Part shown: one piece after another, positions 25,807-34,897 of the stretch
Position numbering within the stretch: position 1 is the first letter of the stretch
Layout: every line of letters begins with the position of its first letter
Source of the DNA: JBBROS01 sp965213845
Lineage (GTDB): Bacteria; Pseudomonadota; Alphaproteobacteria; Acetobacterales; Acetobacteraceae
DNA length: 64,000 nt
NCBI GenBank assembly: GCA_965213845.1
Contig: CBDCAI010000014.1
Location: 434,001 to 498,000, forward strand
Direction: 5' to 3'
Notes under the pieces: generated by a model
The model's database searches: none
The model's input: the letters and a program-made list of their open reading frames with translations, nothing else
What the model was told of the DNA's origin: nothing
Program-made: the position numbers and the translations under genes

Positions 25807-26481
25807 GGTGTCGGCCTGGATCCGGGCCGTGATCGCCGCGATCACCGCCTCGAACATCGCCAGGGTGAGCACGCCGGTGTTCGTGTTGTAGCGGGACACA
25901 TGGTAGCAGTCGGCCAGCGTGCGCCCGCCGGGCAGGGGCATGAGGGCCCCATGCCTGAACGGTGTCCGGCTGGGGACCATGCCGACGGCGCGCAGCAGCG
26001 CGTTATGCGCCAGAACGCCCAGGACCAGCACGACCTGCAGGTTCGGCATCGCCGCAAGCTCGCCGGCCAGGAAGCCGTTGCAGGCGCGGATCTCCGCGGG
26101 CTCCGGCAGGTTTTTGGGCGGCACGCAGCGAACGGCGTTCACCACCCGGCAGGCGCGCATCGCCAGCCCGTCATCCGGCTCTGCGGCATAGGTGCCGGTG
26201 GCCAGGCCGAACTTCAGCAGCGTGGAATACAGCAGCAGGCCGGCATGGTCGCCGGTGAAGGGCCGGCCGGTGCGGTTGGCGCCCTTCACCCCGGGCGCCA
26301 TGCCGACGACCAGCAGCGGCGCCCCGAGCGGCCCGAAGCTGGGGACGGGCCCGTTGAACCAGCCGGGGTTGGCCAAACGGTTGGCCTCGCGGTAGGCCAC
26401 CAGGCGCGGGCAGACCGGGCAATCATGGCCGGGGGTCGCGGGCGGTCGGTGTGACACGCCGGGCTCAGGCGACGTTCGCAT
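25798..26481 (-). CDS. Uracil-DNA glycosylase family protein (type 5, UdgB-like)
   Basis: Base-excision repair glycosylase of about 227 residues. The N-terminal CPVCPRL and later AVRCVPPKN and RACNGFL fit the four-cysteine [4Fe-4S] cluster of type 4/5 enzymes. GMAPGVKGANRTGRPFTGD is the active-site loop of the group, and YHVSRYNTNTG near the C-terminus gives the conserved His motif. ATG 26481 overlaps the NYN gene by 17 bases but has AGG immediately before it. GTG at 26457 (GTG TCA CAC) is a plausible alternative start just after the overlap. The family also acts on hypoxanthine and other deaminated bases. Confidence 0.88.
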   Translation of the reverse strand: MRTSPEPGVSHRPPATPGHDCPVCPRLVAYREANRLANPGWFNGPVPSFGPLGAPLLVVGMAPGVKGANRTGRPFTGDHAGLLLYSTLLKFGLATGTYAAEPDDGLAMRACRVVNAVRCVPPKNLPEPAEIRACNGFLAGELAAMPNLQVVLVLGVLAHNALLRAVGMVPSRTPFRHGALMPLPGGRTLADCYHVSRYNTNTGVLTLAMFEAVIAAITARIQADTPA

Positions 26482-27058
26482 CCTCGATCGGGTCGGGCGC
26501 GACGCGGGAGGGGGGCCGGCGGATGTCGTTGGTGCGGCGGGTGAACGAGGGGGCGATGTCCGCAAGCTCGATGAAGTGGTCGGCCTGCCGCCGCAGCTCG
26601 TCGGCGATCATGGGGGGCGAGGTCCGGACGGACGAGATCACGGTGACTCGCACGCCCTGCCGCTGCACCGCCTCGACGAGGCGCCGGAAGTCGCTGTCTC
26701 CGCTGAACAGGACGGCGTGGTCCATGCGCGGCGCCAACTCGAGCATGTCGACGGCCAGTTCGACGTCCATGTTGCCCTTGATTCGGCGGCGGCCGTTGGC
26801 GTCGGTGAACTCGCGTGCCGTCTTGGTCACGAGGGCGTATCCGTTATAAGCGAGCCAGTCGGTCAGCGGACGCAGCGGTGAATACTCCTCCGTATCCAAC
26901 AGCGCGGAGTAGTAATAGGCGCGGATGATATTGGTCCGCGACCTGAAGTGTTCGAGGAGGTTACGGTAATCCACATCAAAGTTAAGGTGTCTTGACGCTG
27001 AATAGAGGTTTGCACCATCAATGAACAAAGCCGTGCGCTCGGTCGACAGAAATGGCAT
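26465..27058 (-). CDS. NYN (LabA/DUF88-type) PIN-like ribonuclease domain protein
   Basis: 197 residues, almost all one NYN domain. The acidic metal-binding residues appear in LFIDGANLY, GNMDVELAVDML and LFSGDSDFRRLVEAV, the LabA/LOTUS-associated layout. NYN proteins are predicted Mg-dependent RNA-cleaving enzymes, and cyanobacterial LabA affects circadian output; substrate here unknown. The 3' end overlaps the glycosylase start, so the two are co-transcribed. Base composition is somewhat more AT-rich near its 5' end (26820-27060) than its neighbours. The 89-base upstream gap to folK is a divergent promoter region. Confidence 0.88.
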   Translation of the reverse strand: MPFLSTERTALFIDGANLYSASRHLNFDVDYRNLLEHFRSRTNIIRAYYYSALLDTEEYSPLRPLTDWLAYNGYALVTKTAREFTDANGRRRIKGNMDVELAVDMLELAPRMDHAVLFSGDSDFRRLVEAVQRQGVRVTVISSVRTSPPMIADELRRQADHFIELADIAPSFTRRTNDIRRPPSRVAPDPIEDANVA

Positions 27059-27147
27059 GTCAGCTCACTTGCAAGCGGCGGGCTGCGGTTTGTGCAGGCG
27101 TCCGTCTCATCCGTTTACGCTAGGTTCTTTGCCGACTGGAAGATGAA

Positions 27148-27678
27148 ATGTGGCAACCCGTCATTTTGGTCGCGATCGGCGCGAACCTCCCTTCCGCCAT
27201 GGGCGGCACCGCGATGGACACGTGCGAATGGGCCGTGGGACGCCTGGCCGCGCTGCCCGGCCTTAAACTGCTGGCCCGGTCGCACTGGTTCCGCAGCTCG
27301 CCCGTGCCGCCGTCCGCTCAGCCGGACTACATCAACGGGGTCGTGCGCCTGTCCGGCGTGGCCGATCCCGTGGCGCTGCTGGCCTGCCTGCACGGGATCG
27401 AGGCCGAGGCCGGGCGGACCCGGGGGGCGCCGAATGCGGCACGGACGCTCGACCTCGACCTGCTCGCGGTCGGCGCCGTGGTGCTCGACACGCCGGGCCT
27501 GGTGCTGCCGCACCCCCGGCTGCACGAGCGGGGCTTCGTGCTGGCGCCGCTGACCGAGGTGGCACCGGGCTGGCGGCATCCGGTGTCGGGCCGGGGGGTG
27601 GAGGAGCTTCTGGCGTCGTGCGGACAGGCCGGGCTCGCCAGGCTGCCATGTCCGCCACGGCGGTCCCGGAGTCCGTAA
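27148..27678 (+). CDS. folK: Hydroxymethyl-dihydropterin pyrophosphokinase
   Basis: Transfers pyrophosphate from ATP to 6-hydroxymethyl-dihydropterin in folate synthesis. 176 residues. VAIGANLP at the N-terminus, SHWFRSSPV, and the signature APNAARTLDLDLL are present; the signature is normally RWGPRTLDLDLL, so the start of the motif deviates. LPHPRLHERGFVLAPLTEVAP is fully typical. No folP or folB neighbour is seen. The C-terminal PPRRSRSP tail is short and basic. Confidence 0.93.
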   Translation: MWQPVILVAIGANLPSAMGGTAMDTCEWAVGRLAALPGLKLLARSHWFRSSPVPPSAQPDYINGVVRLSGVADPVALLACLHGIEAEAGRTRGAPNAARTLDLDLLAVGAVVLDTPGLVLPHPRLHERGFVLAPLTEVAPGWRHPVSGRGVEELLASCGQAGLARLPCPPRRSRSP

Positions 27679-27682
27679 GACC

Positions 27683-27711
27683 TTGCGAGGTTGCGGCCAT
27701 CGCACTACATC
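27683..27711 (+). promoter_or_regulatory. Candidate sigma-70 promoter for rpoZ
   Basis: TTGCGA (27683-27688), a 17-base spacer, then TACATC (27706-27711), 34 bases before the rpoZ ATG and just after the folK stop. The match to consensus is moderate (4/6 and 3/6), so this is a suggestion only. Confidence 0.3.
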
Positions 27712-27744
27712 AGCGACTTACACTGAATTCCGGAGTGCCCACGT

Positions 27745-28146
27745 ATGGCGCGCGTGACTGTCGAAGATTGCGTCCAGAAGATCCCGAACCGGTTCGAGCT
27801 GGTTCTGCTGGCTGCCCAGCGGGCCCGCAACCTGAGCCGTGGCGAAGAGCTGACGGTGGACCGGGACGATGACAAGAACCCCGTCATCGCGTTGCGCGAG
27901 ATCGCGGCCGAGACGGTCAGCCTGAGCGGGCTGGAGCAGGATCTTGTCAAGAGCCTGTCCCGCGCGCCCGAGCCCGAGCCTGCCGACGAGGAGGTGCTGG
28001 ACCTGATCCCGACCGACCAGAACATCTTCGGCCTGCAGGACATCTCGGCCGAGGAGGAGGCCGCGAGCCTGCCGGTGGAAGACCTGTCGCCGGAAGACCT
28101 CGAGGCGGCGATCGAAGCGGAGCTGGGTGGTCGTCCGCGCCGCTGA
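27745..28146 (+). CDS. rpoZ: RNA polymerase omega subunit
   Basis: Small subunit that helps fold beta-prime; in some proteobacteria it forms part of a ppGpp-binding site. 133 residues: MARVTVEDCVQKIPNRFELV and LLAAQRARNLSRG are the conserved core, followed by ALREIAAETVSL. The family core is about 90 residues; the remaining 40 or so are acidic (EPEPADEEVL onward), typical of alphaproteobacterial omega. It lies 30 bases before the Rel gene. Confidence 0.97.
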   Translation: MARVTVEDCVQKIPNRFELVLLAAQRARNLSRGEELTVDRDDDKNPVIALREIAAETVSLSGLEQDLVKSLSRAPEPEPADEEVLDLIPTDQNIFGLQDISAEEEAASLPVEDLSPEDLEAAIEAELGGRPRR

Positions 28147-28176
28147 CCCCTTGAGCGACCGGGGCGGAGGGCTGGC

Positions 28177-30429
<2,253 letters not shown>

Positions 30430-30436
30430 GTTCGAC

Positions 30437-30856
30437 ATGATCCTCGGCATCGGCGCCGACCTTTGCGACATCCGGCGGATCCAGGCCGTGATCGACCGGC
30501 ATGGCGACCGCTTCCTGGAACGGGTGTTCACCCCGGCCGAGCGCGCGCGAGCGCAGCGGCGCACCCCGGCCCTGCATGCCGGCACGTTCGCAAAGCGGTT
30601 CGCGGCCAAGGAGGCCTGTTCGAAGGCGCTCGGCACCGGCTTCCGGCAGGGCGTGTTCCACTCCGACATGGGTGTCGTGAACCGGGCCGGGGGCCAGCCG
30701 ACCCTACAGCTGTCGGGCGGCGCGCTGGCGCGGATGCACGCGATGACGCCGCCCGGCATGGTGGTGCGCATCCACCTGACGATGACCGACGAACCGCCTT
30801 ATGCCTTCGCGCAGGTCCTGATCGAGGCGGTGCCGACCGAGGCCGGGGTGCCGTGA
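30437..30856 (+). CDS. acpS: Holo-[acyl-carrier-protein] synthase
   Basis: Attaches the 4'-phosphopantetheine arm of CoA to acyl carrier protein. 139 residues. ILGIGADLCDIRRI at the N-terminus has the Mg-binding Asp, and FAKRFAAKEACSKALGTG near 52 is the family signature. It lies 7 bases after rsh. The lepB gene that normally comes next is displaced by a PEP-CTERM gene. Confidence 0.95.
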   Translation: MILGIGADLCDIRRIQAVIDRHGDRFLERVFTPAERARAQRRTPALHAGTFAKRFAAKEACSKALGTGFRQGVFHSDMGVVNRAGGQPTLQLSGGALARMHAMTPPGMVVRIHLTMTDEPPYAFAQVLIEAVPTEAGVP

Positions 30857-30879
30857 CGCCCCGGGCGGACAAGCCCTGA

Positions 30880-30903
30880 CAAGTCACGACATGCGATGAC
30901 TTG
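30880..30903. repeat. Inverted repeat between acpS and the PEP-CTERM gene
   Basis: Perfect 7-bp arms CAAGTCA (30880-30886) and TGACTTG (30897-30903) around a 10-base centre, 35 bases before the exported-protein start. There is no T-tract. It could be an operator for the downstream gene or a weak terminator for acpS. Confidence 0.35.
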
Positions 30904-30937
30904 AGGTCGTGGCGCCGCCACTGAAGACTGCGCGGGC

Positions 30938-31705
30938 ATGAACCTTTGGCAAACCTCGTCGATCCGCACGCTCCTGGCCCTTGGCCTGACGGCCATGGCC
31001 GCCGTGCTGCCGCAGCCCGCGCGCGCCGGGGCGAACCTCGTGATGAATGGCGACTTCGAGAGCACGACCCTGACCGCGTCGGGCCAGATCACGACATCCG
31101 ACGTCGCGAACTGGTCCACGACCGGCTACAACTTCCTGTTCTTCCCCGGGGCGGCGGACACGGGCGGTGCCGCGGCGACCGGCGGCGGCGTCGTCAAGCT
31201 CTGGGGCCCGAACGACGGCAGCGCCAACGGCCTGCCGGCGACGAGCCCCACGGGCGGCAACTACGTCGCGGCCGACGGCGCGTTCCAGGTCGGCGCGCTC
31301 ACGCAGACGGTGAACGGGCTGATCGTGGGGGACCACTACCAGCTGACGTTCTACTGGGCTGCCGGCCAGCAGAAGAACTTCTCCGGTGCCACCACGGAGA
31401 ACTGGAACGTCGGCTTCGGCTCGTCGTCGTACACCACCGCGACCGTGACCACGCCCAGCCAGGGGTTCAGCCCATGGCGCATCGAGAGCGTCGTGTTCAC
31501 CGCAACGGCCGCGAGCCAGACGCTCTCGTTCCTGGCAGCCGGGACGCCGGGCGGGCAGCCGCCTTTCTCGCTGCTGGACGGGGTGTCGCTGGTCGAGACG
31601 CCGGAGCCGGCGAGTTGGGCCGCCCTGATGGCCGGTGGGGCCGCCGTGGCGCTGCTCCGCCGCCGCCGGGCCGGTTCCTTGACAGGAGCACCCCGATACG
31701 GTTGA
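30938..31705 (+). CDS. PEP-CTERM sorting-domain exported protein
   Basis: 255 residues with a signal peptide (about 1-30, cleaved near ARA). The central domain, starting ANLVMNGDFE, resembles the DUF642/carbohydrate-binding beta-sandwich seen in many PEP-CTERM proteins and has Ser/Thr/Gly-rich strands. The C-terminus is a PEP-CTERM signal: PEPASWAALMAG from residue 222, a hydrophobic stretch, then RRRRAG. Such proteins are processed by an exosortase (EpsH/XrtA) and linked to exopolysaccharide; no exosortase is in the window. It is inserted between acpS and lepB in an otherwise conserved cluster. Role unknown. Confidence 0.85.
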   Translation: MNLWQTSSIRTLLALGLTAMAAVLPQPARAGANLVMNGDFESTTLTASGQITTSDVANWSTTGYNFLFFPGAADTGGAAATGGGVVKLWGPNDGSANGLPATSPTGGNYVAADGAFQVGALTQTVNGLIVGDHYQLTFYWAAGQQKNFSGATTENWNVGFGSSSYTTATVTTPSQGFSPWRIESVVFTATAASQTLSFLAAGTPGGQPPFSLLDGVSLVETPEPASWAALMAGGAAVALLRRRRAGSLTGAPRYG

Positions 31706-31742
31706 TCCCGCGCCATAGCTGCACCGGATCACCCCCTGTATC

Positions 31743-32486
31743 ATGGCGAAGCCGAAGTCGAGCGGCCTGCTCGAGAACGTCAAGACGATCATCTATGCCG
31801 GGCTGATCGCCATCGGTATCCGGACCATCGCGTTCGAGCCGTTCAACATCCCCTCGGGCTCCATGATCCCGACGCTGCTGGTGGGCGACTACCTGTTCGT
31901 GTCGAAGTACAGCTACGGCTACTCGAAATACTCGATGCCGTTCGCGCCGGACCTGTTCAACGGCCGCATCTTCGGCCGCCTGCCGGAGCGGGGCGACGTC
32001 GTGGTGTTCAAGTTCCCGCGCGACAATCAGACCGACTACATCAAGCGCATCGTCGGTCTTCCGGGCGACCGCATGCAGGTCAAGGCCGGCCAGCTGTACA
32101 TCAACGGCACGCTCTGTCCGCGCCAGCCCGGCGGCGAATACCTGGCAGAGGATGACGGCCGCAGCACGCTGACCAAGCTGTATCACGAGACGCTGCCGAA
32201 CGGCCGGGTGCACGACCTGCTGAAGATGACCGACGAGGGCGAGGCGAACAACACGCCGGAGTACAAGGTGCCTGAGGGCCACGTGTTCGCCATGGGCGAC
32301 AACCGCGACAACTCGGTCGACAGCCGGTTCATGACCGGGTACGGCGTCGGGTTCGTGCCGGTCGAGAACCTGATCGGGCGGGCGGAGTTCCTGTTCTTCT
32401 CCATCGACGCCACGCACCCCTGGTGGGAGGTGTGGGAGTGGCCGTTCGAGATCAGATGGACGCGCCTGCTCAGCGCCATCCGCTGA
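31743..32486 (+). CDS. lepB: Signal peptidase I
   Basis: Membrane-bound Ser/Lys protease that removes signal peptides of secreted proteins. 247 residues with one N-terminal membrane segment (about 14-30). The nucleophile is Ser40 in FNIPSGSMIPTL, the general base is Lys101 in DYIKRIVGLPGD, and GDNRDNSVDSR near 187 is the third signature. It precedes rnc and era in the usual order. Confidence 0.97.
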   Translation: MAKPKSSGLLENVKTIIYAGLIAIGIRTIAFEPFNIPSGSMIPTLLVGDYLFVSKYSYGYSKYSMPFAPDLFNGRIFGRLPERGDVVVFKFPRDNQTDYIKRIVGLPGDRMQVKAGQLYINGTLCPRQPGGEYLAEDDGRSTLTKLYHETLPNGRVHDLLKMTDEGEANNTPEYKVPEGHVFAMGDNRDNSVDSRFMTGYGVGFVPVENLIGRAEFLFFSIDATHPWWEVWEWPFEIRWTRLLSAIR

Positions 32487-32494
32487 GGCAGGCG

Positions 32495-33208
32495 GTGGGC
32501 CCGGACACCGATGCGCAGCGTGTCCTCGCCGAGCGCATCCTGGGCCACGTCTTCACCCGGCCCGCGCTGCTGCAGGAGGCGCTGACCCACCGCTCGGCCG
32601 CGCATGGCCGGCGCACGCATGGCCGCACCGAACGCCGGGGTGTCGGGTCGAACGAGCGGCTGGAGTTCGTGGGCGACCGCGTGCTGGGCCTGGTGGTCGC
32701 GGAATGGCTGGTCGAGCGGTTCCCGGACGAGCAGGAGGGCGAGCTGGGCCGCCGCTTCGCCCAGCTGGTGTCGCGCCCCGTGCTGGCCGGGATCGCCGGG
32801 CGGCTGGGACTGGAACAGGCGCTGGCGATCGCGCCCAACGAGCTGCGGGCCGGGGTGGGCGGTCTGGCCAACACCCTGGCCGACGGGATGGAGGCGGCGA
32901 TCGGCGCCATCTTCCAGGATGCCGGGCTGGATGCGGCGCGGCGCTTCGTCCGCAGCGCCTGGGGCCCCGAGATCGAGGGCCAGCTGCAGCCGCCGAAGGA
33001 CCCGAAGACGACGCTGCAGGAGTGGCTGATGGCGCGCGGCCTGCCGCTGCCGGACTACCTGGAGGGCGAGCGGACGGGCCCCTCGCATGCGCCGGCCTTC
33101 GTCGTGTCCGTCTCGGGCGCGGGGCAGACCGGGACGGGGACGGGCGGCAGCAAGCGCGAGGCGGAACGGGCGGCGGCGATGGATCTGTTGGAAAGGCTGA
33201 AGGCATGA
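32495..33208 (+). CDS. rnc: Ribonuclease III
   Basis: Double-strand-specific endoribonuclease for rRNA and mRNA processing. About 237 residues: the catalytic domain has THRSAAHG and the signature NERLEFVGDRVLGLVVAE, and the dsRNA-binding domain begins near DPKTTLQEWLMARG. I chose GTG 32495 because GAGG lies 6 bases upstream and it follows the lepB stop directly; ATG 32456, inside lepB, is possible but lacks a good ribosome site. The stop overlaps the era start (ATGA). Confidence 0.94.
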   Translation: MGPDTDAQRVLAERILGHVFTRPALLQEALTHRSAAHGRRTHGRTERRGVGSNERLEFVGDRVLGLVVAEWLVERFPDEQEGELGRRFAQLVSRPVLAGIAGRLGLEQALAIAPNELRAGVGGLANTLADGMEAAIGAIFQDAGLDAARRFVRSAWGPEIEGQLQPPKDPKTTLQEWLMARGLPLPDYLEGERTGPSHAPAFVVSVSGAGQTGTGTGGSKREAERAAAMDLLERLKA

Positions 33209-34116
33209 CGACGCGGTGCGGCTTCGTGGCGATCGTCGGCGCGCCCAACGCGGGCAAATCGACCCTGCTGAACCGCCTGACCGGCGCCAAGCTGTCGATC
33301 GTCAGCCCCAAGGCGCAGACGACGCGCTTCCGCGTGCTGGGCATCCTGATGCGGGGCGAGAGCCAGATCCTGCTGGTGGACACGCCCGGCATATTCGCGC
33401 CCAAGCGGCGGCTGGACCGCGCCATGGTGCGGGCCGCCTGGACGGGCTCGCAGGACGCGGACCTGACGCTGCTGCTGGTGGACGCGCAGAAGGGGGCCAC
33501 GGCGCAGGTGCGCGAGATCGCGACCCAGCTGGCGCAGCATGGCGCCGGAGGCGGGGGCACGCGGCGCACCTGGATGGTGATGAACAAGCTGGACCTGGTG
33601 CAGCCGCACCAGATGCTGCCGCTGACGGCCGAGCTGAGCGCGATCCTGCCGGCGGAAGAGACGTTCATGGTCAGCGCCGGCACCGGCGATGGGCTGGAGC
33701 ACCTGCTGGACCGGCTGGAGATGGCGGTGCCGGAAGGGCCGCATCTGTATCCCGACGACGACCTGACGGACCTGCCGGACCGCCTGCTGGCCGCCGAGAT
33801 CGTCCGCGAGCAGATCTTCCTGCAGATCCACGAGGAGATCCCCTACGGCACGACCGTCGAGACGGAGAGCTGGACGGACCGGCCCGACGGGTCCGTGCGG
33901 GTGGACGCGACCGTGTATGTCAGCCGCAACGGCCACAAGGCGATCCTGATCGGCGCCGGGGGCAGCCGGATCCGCGAGATCGGAGCCAAGGCGCGGGCGC
34001 ACCTGGCCCAGCTGCTGGAGCGGCCGGTGCACCTGTTCCTGAACGTTAAGGAACGCGCCGGCTGGGACGAGGAGACGGCCCGGCTGCGCGCCCTGGGGCT
34101 CGACGAGCTGGACTGA
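33205..34116 (+). CDS. era: GTPase Era
   Basis: Essential small-subunit assembly GTPase, 303 residues. G1 GAPNAGKST, G2 QTTR, G3 DTPG and G4 NKLD are present in order, and a C-terminal KH domain carries ILIGAGGSRIREIG. It is translationally coupled to rnc. A short insertion rich in glycine (HGAGGGGTRR) lies just before G4. Confidence 0.96.
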   Translation: MTTRCGFVAIVGAPNAGKSTLLNRLTGAKLSIVSPKAQTTRFRVLGILMRGESQILLVDTPGIFAPKRRLDRAMVRAAWTGSQDADLTLLLVDAQKGATAQVREIATQLAQHGAGGGGTRRTWMVMNKLDLVQPHQMLPLTAELSAILPAEETFMVSAGTGDGLEHLLDRLEMAVPEGPHLYPDDDLTDLPDRLLAAEIVREQIFLQIHEEIPYGTTVETESWTDRPDGSVRVDATVYVSRNGHKAILIGAGGSRIREIGAKARAHLAQLLERPVHLFLNVKERAGWDEETARLRALGLDELD

Positions 34117-34129
34117 CGGGCCCCGGCCG

Positions 34130-34861
34130 ATGGAATGGGAGGGTCCGGCCGTGGTGCTGGACGCCCGCCCTTTCGACGAGGCAGATGCGCTGGCGACGGT
34201 CATGACGGAGACGCATGGCGCGCACCGCGGCCTGGTGCGGGGCGGCCTGTCGCGGCGCCATGCGGCAACGTGGCAGCGCGGCAACCTGGTGCAGGCCCGC
34301 TGGATCGGGCGACTGTCCGACCAGTTGGGCACGCTGACGGCGGAACTGGTGCACGCCGGGGCAGCGCTGGCGATGGACGACGCGCTGGCGCTGGCGGTGC
34401 TCTCGGCCGCCTGCGCGGTGGCCGAGGGCGCGCTGCCGGAGCGGGAGCCGCATCCGATCGTGTTCGGCGGCCTGGTCGGGCTGGTGGACGGGCTGCACCG
34501 CGACCCGGCACCGGTGCCGACGCTCGTGCGGTGGGAGGCGCGGCTGCTGACCGATCTGGGCTATGGCCTCGACCTCGGGTCGTGCGCGCTGACGGGTGAG
34601 ACGGAGGGGCTGCGGTTCGTGTCGCCCCGCACCGGGCGGGCCGTCTCGGCCGCGGCGGCCGGGGCGTGGGAGGCGCGGCTGCTGCCCCTGCCGGCGTTCC
34701 TGACGGGGGGTGCGGCCGGGCTCGCCTCGGAGTGGCGCGACGGGCTGCGGCTGACCGGGCATTTCCTGGAGCGGGACGCGTTCGGCCACCAGAACCGGCC
34801 GCTGCCGGCGGCGCGGACGATGCTGTATGACCGCGTGGCGGCGCTTGCGGCAGAGTCGTAG
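34130..34861 (+). CDS. recO: DNA repair protein RecO
   Basis: RecFOR pathway protein that helps RecA onto SSB-coated DNA. 243 residues. The N-terminal OB-fold starts MEWEGPAVVLDARPFDEADA, followed by GLVRGGLSRRH. The helical domain has WEARLLTDLGYGLDL and a reduced zinc-finger region (CALTG, then FVSPRTGRAVS) with a single Cys instead of four, so the zinc site is lost. It ends the lepB-rnc-era-recO run. Confidence 0.92.
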   Translation: MEWEGPAVVLDARPFDEADALATVMTETHGAHRGLVRGGLSRRHAATWQRGNLVQARWIGRLSDQLGTLTAELVHAGAALAMDDALALAVLSAACAVAEGALPEREPHPIVFGGLVGLVDGLHRDPAPVPTLVRWEARLLTDLGYGLDLGSCALTGETEGLRFVSPRTGRAVSAAAAGAWEARLLPLPAFLTGGAAGLASEWRDGLRLTGHFLERDAFGHQNRPLPAARTMLYDRVAALAAES

Positions 34862-34871
34862 TTCCTATTAT
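34845..34871 (+). promoter_or_regulatory. Possible parC promoter in the recO 3' end
   Basis: TATTAT (34866-34871) is a good -10 element, and TTGCGG (34845-34850) lies 15 bases before it, a spacing shorter than the usual 16-18. The start codon of parC is 26 bases downstream. Tentative. Confidence 0.25.
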
Positions 34872-34897
34872 GTTCCGTTCTTCAGCATCGTGAGATC

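Noticed and set aside
32456..32494. An rnc start inside lepB
   Set aside because: No ribosome site; GTG 32495 has GAGG at good spacing right after the lepB stop.
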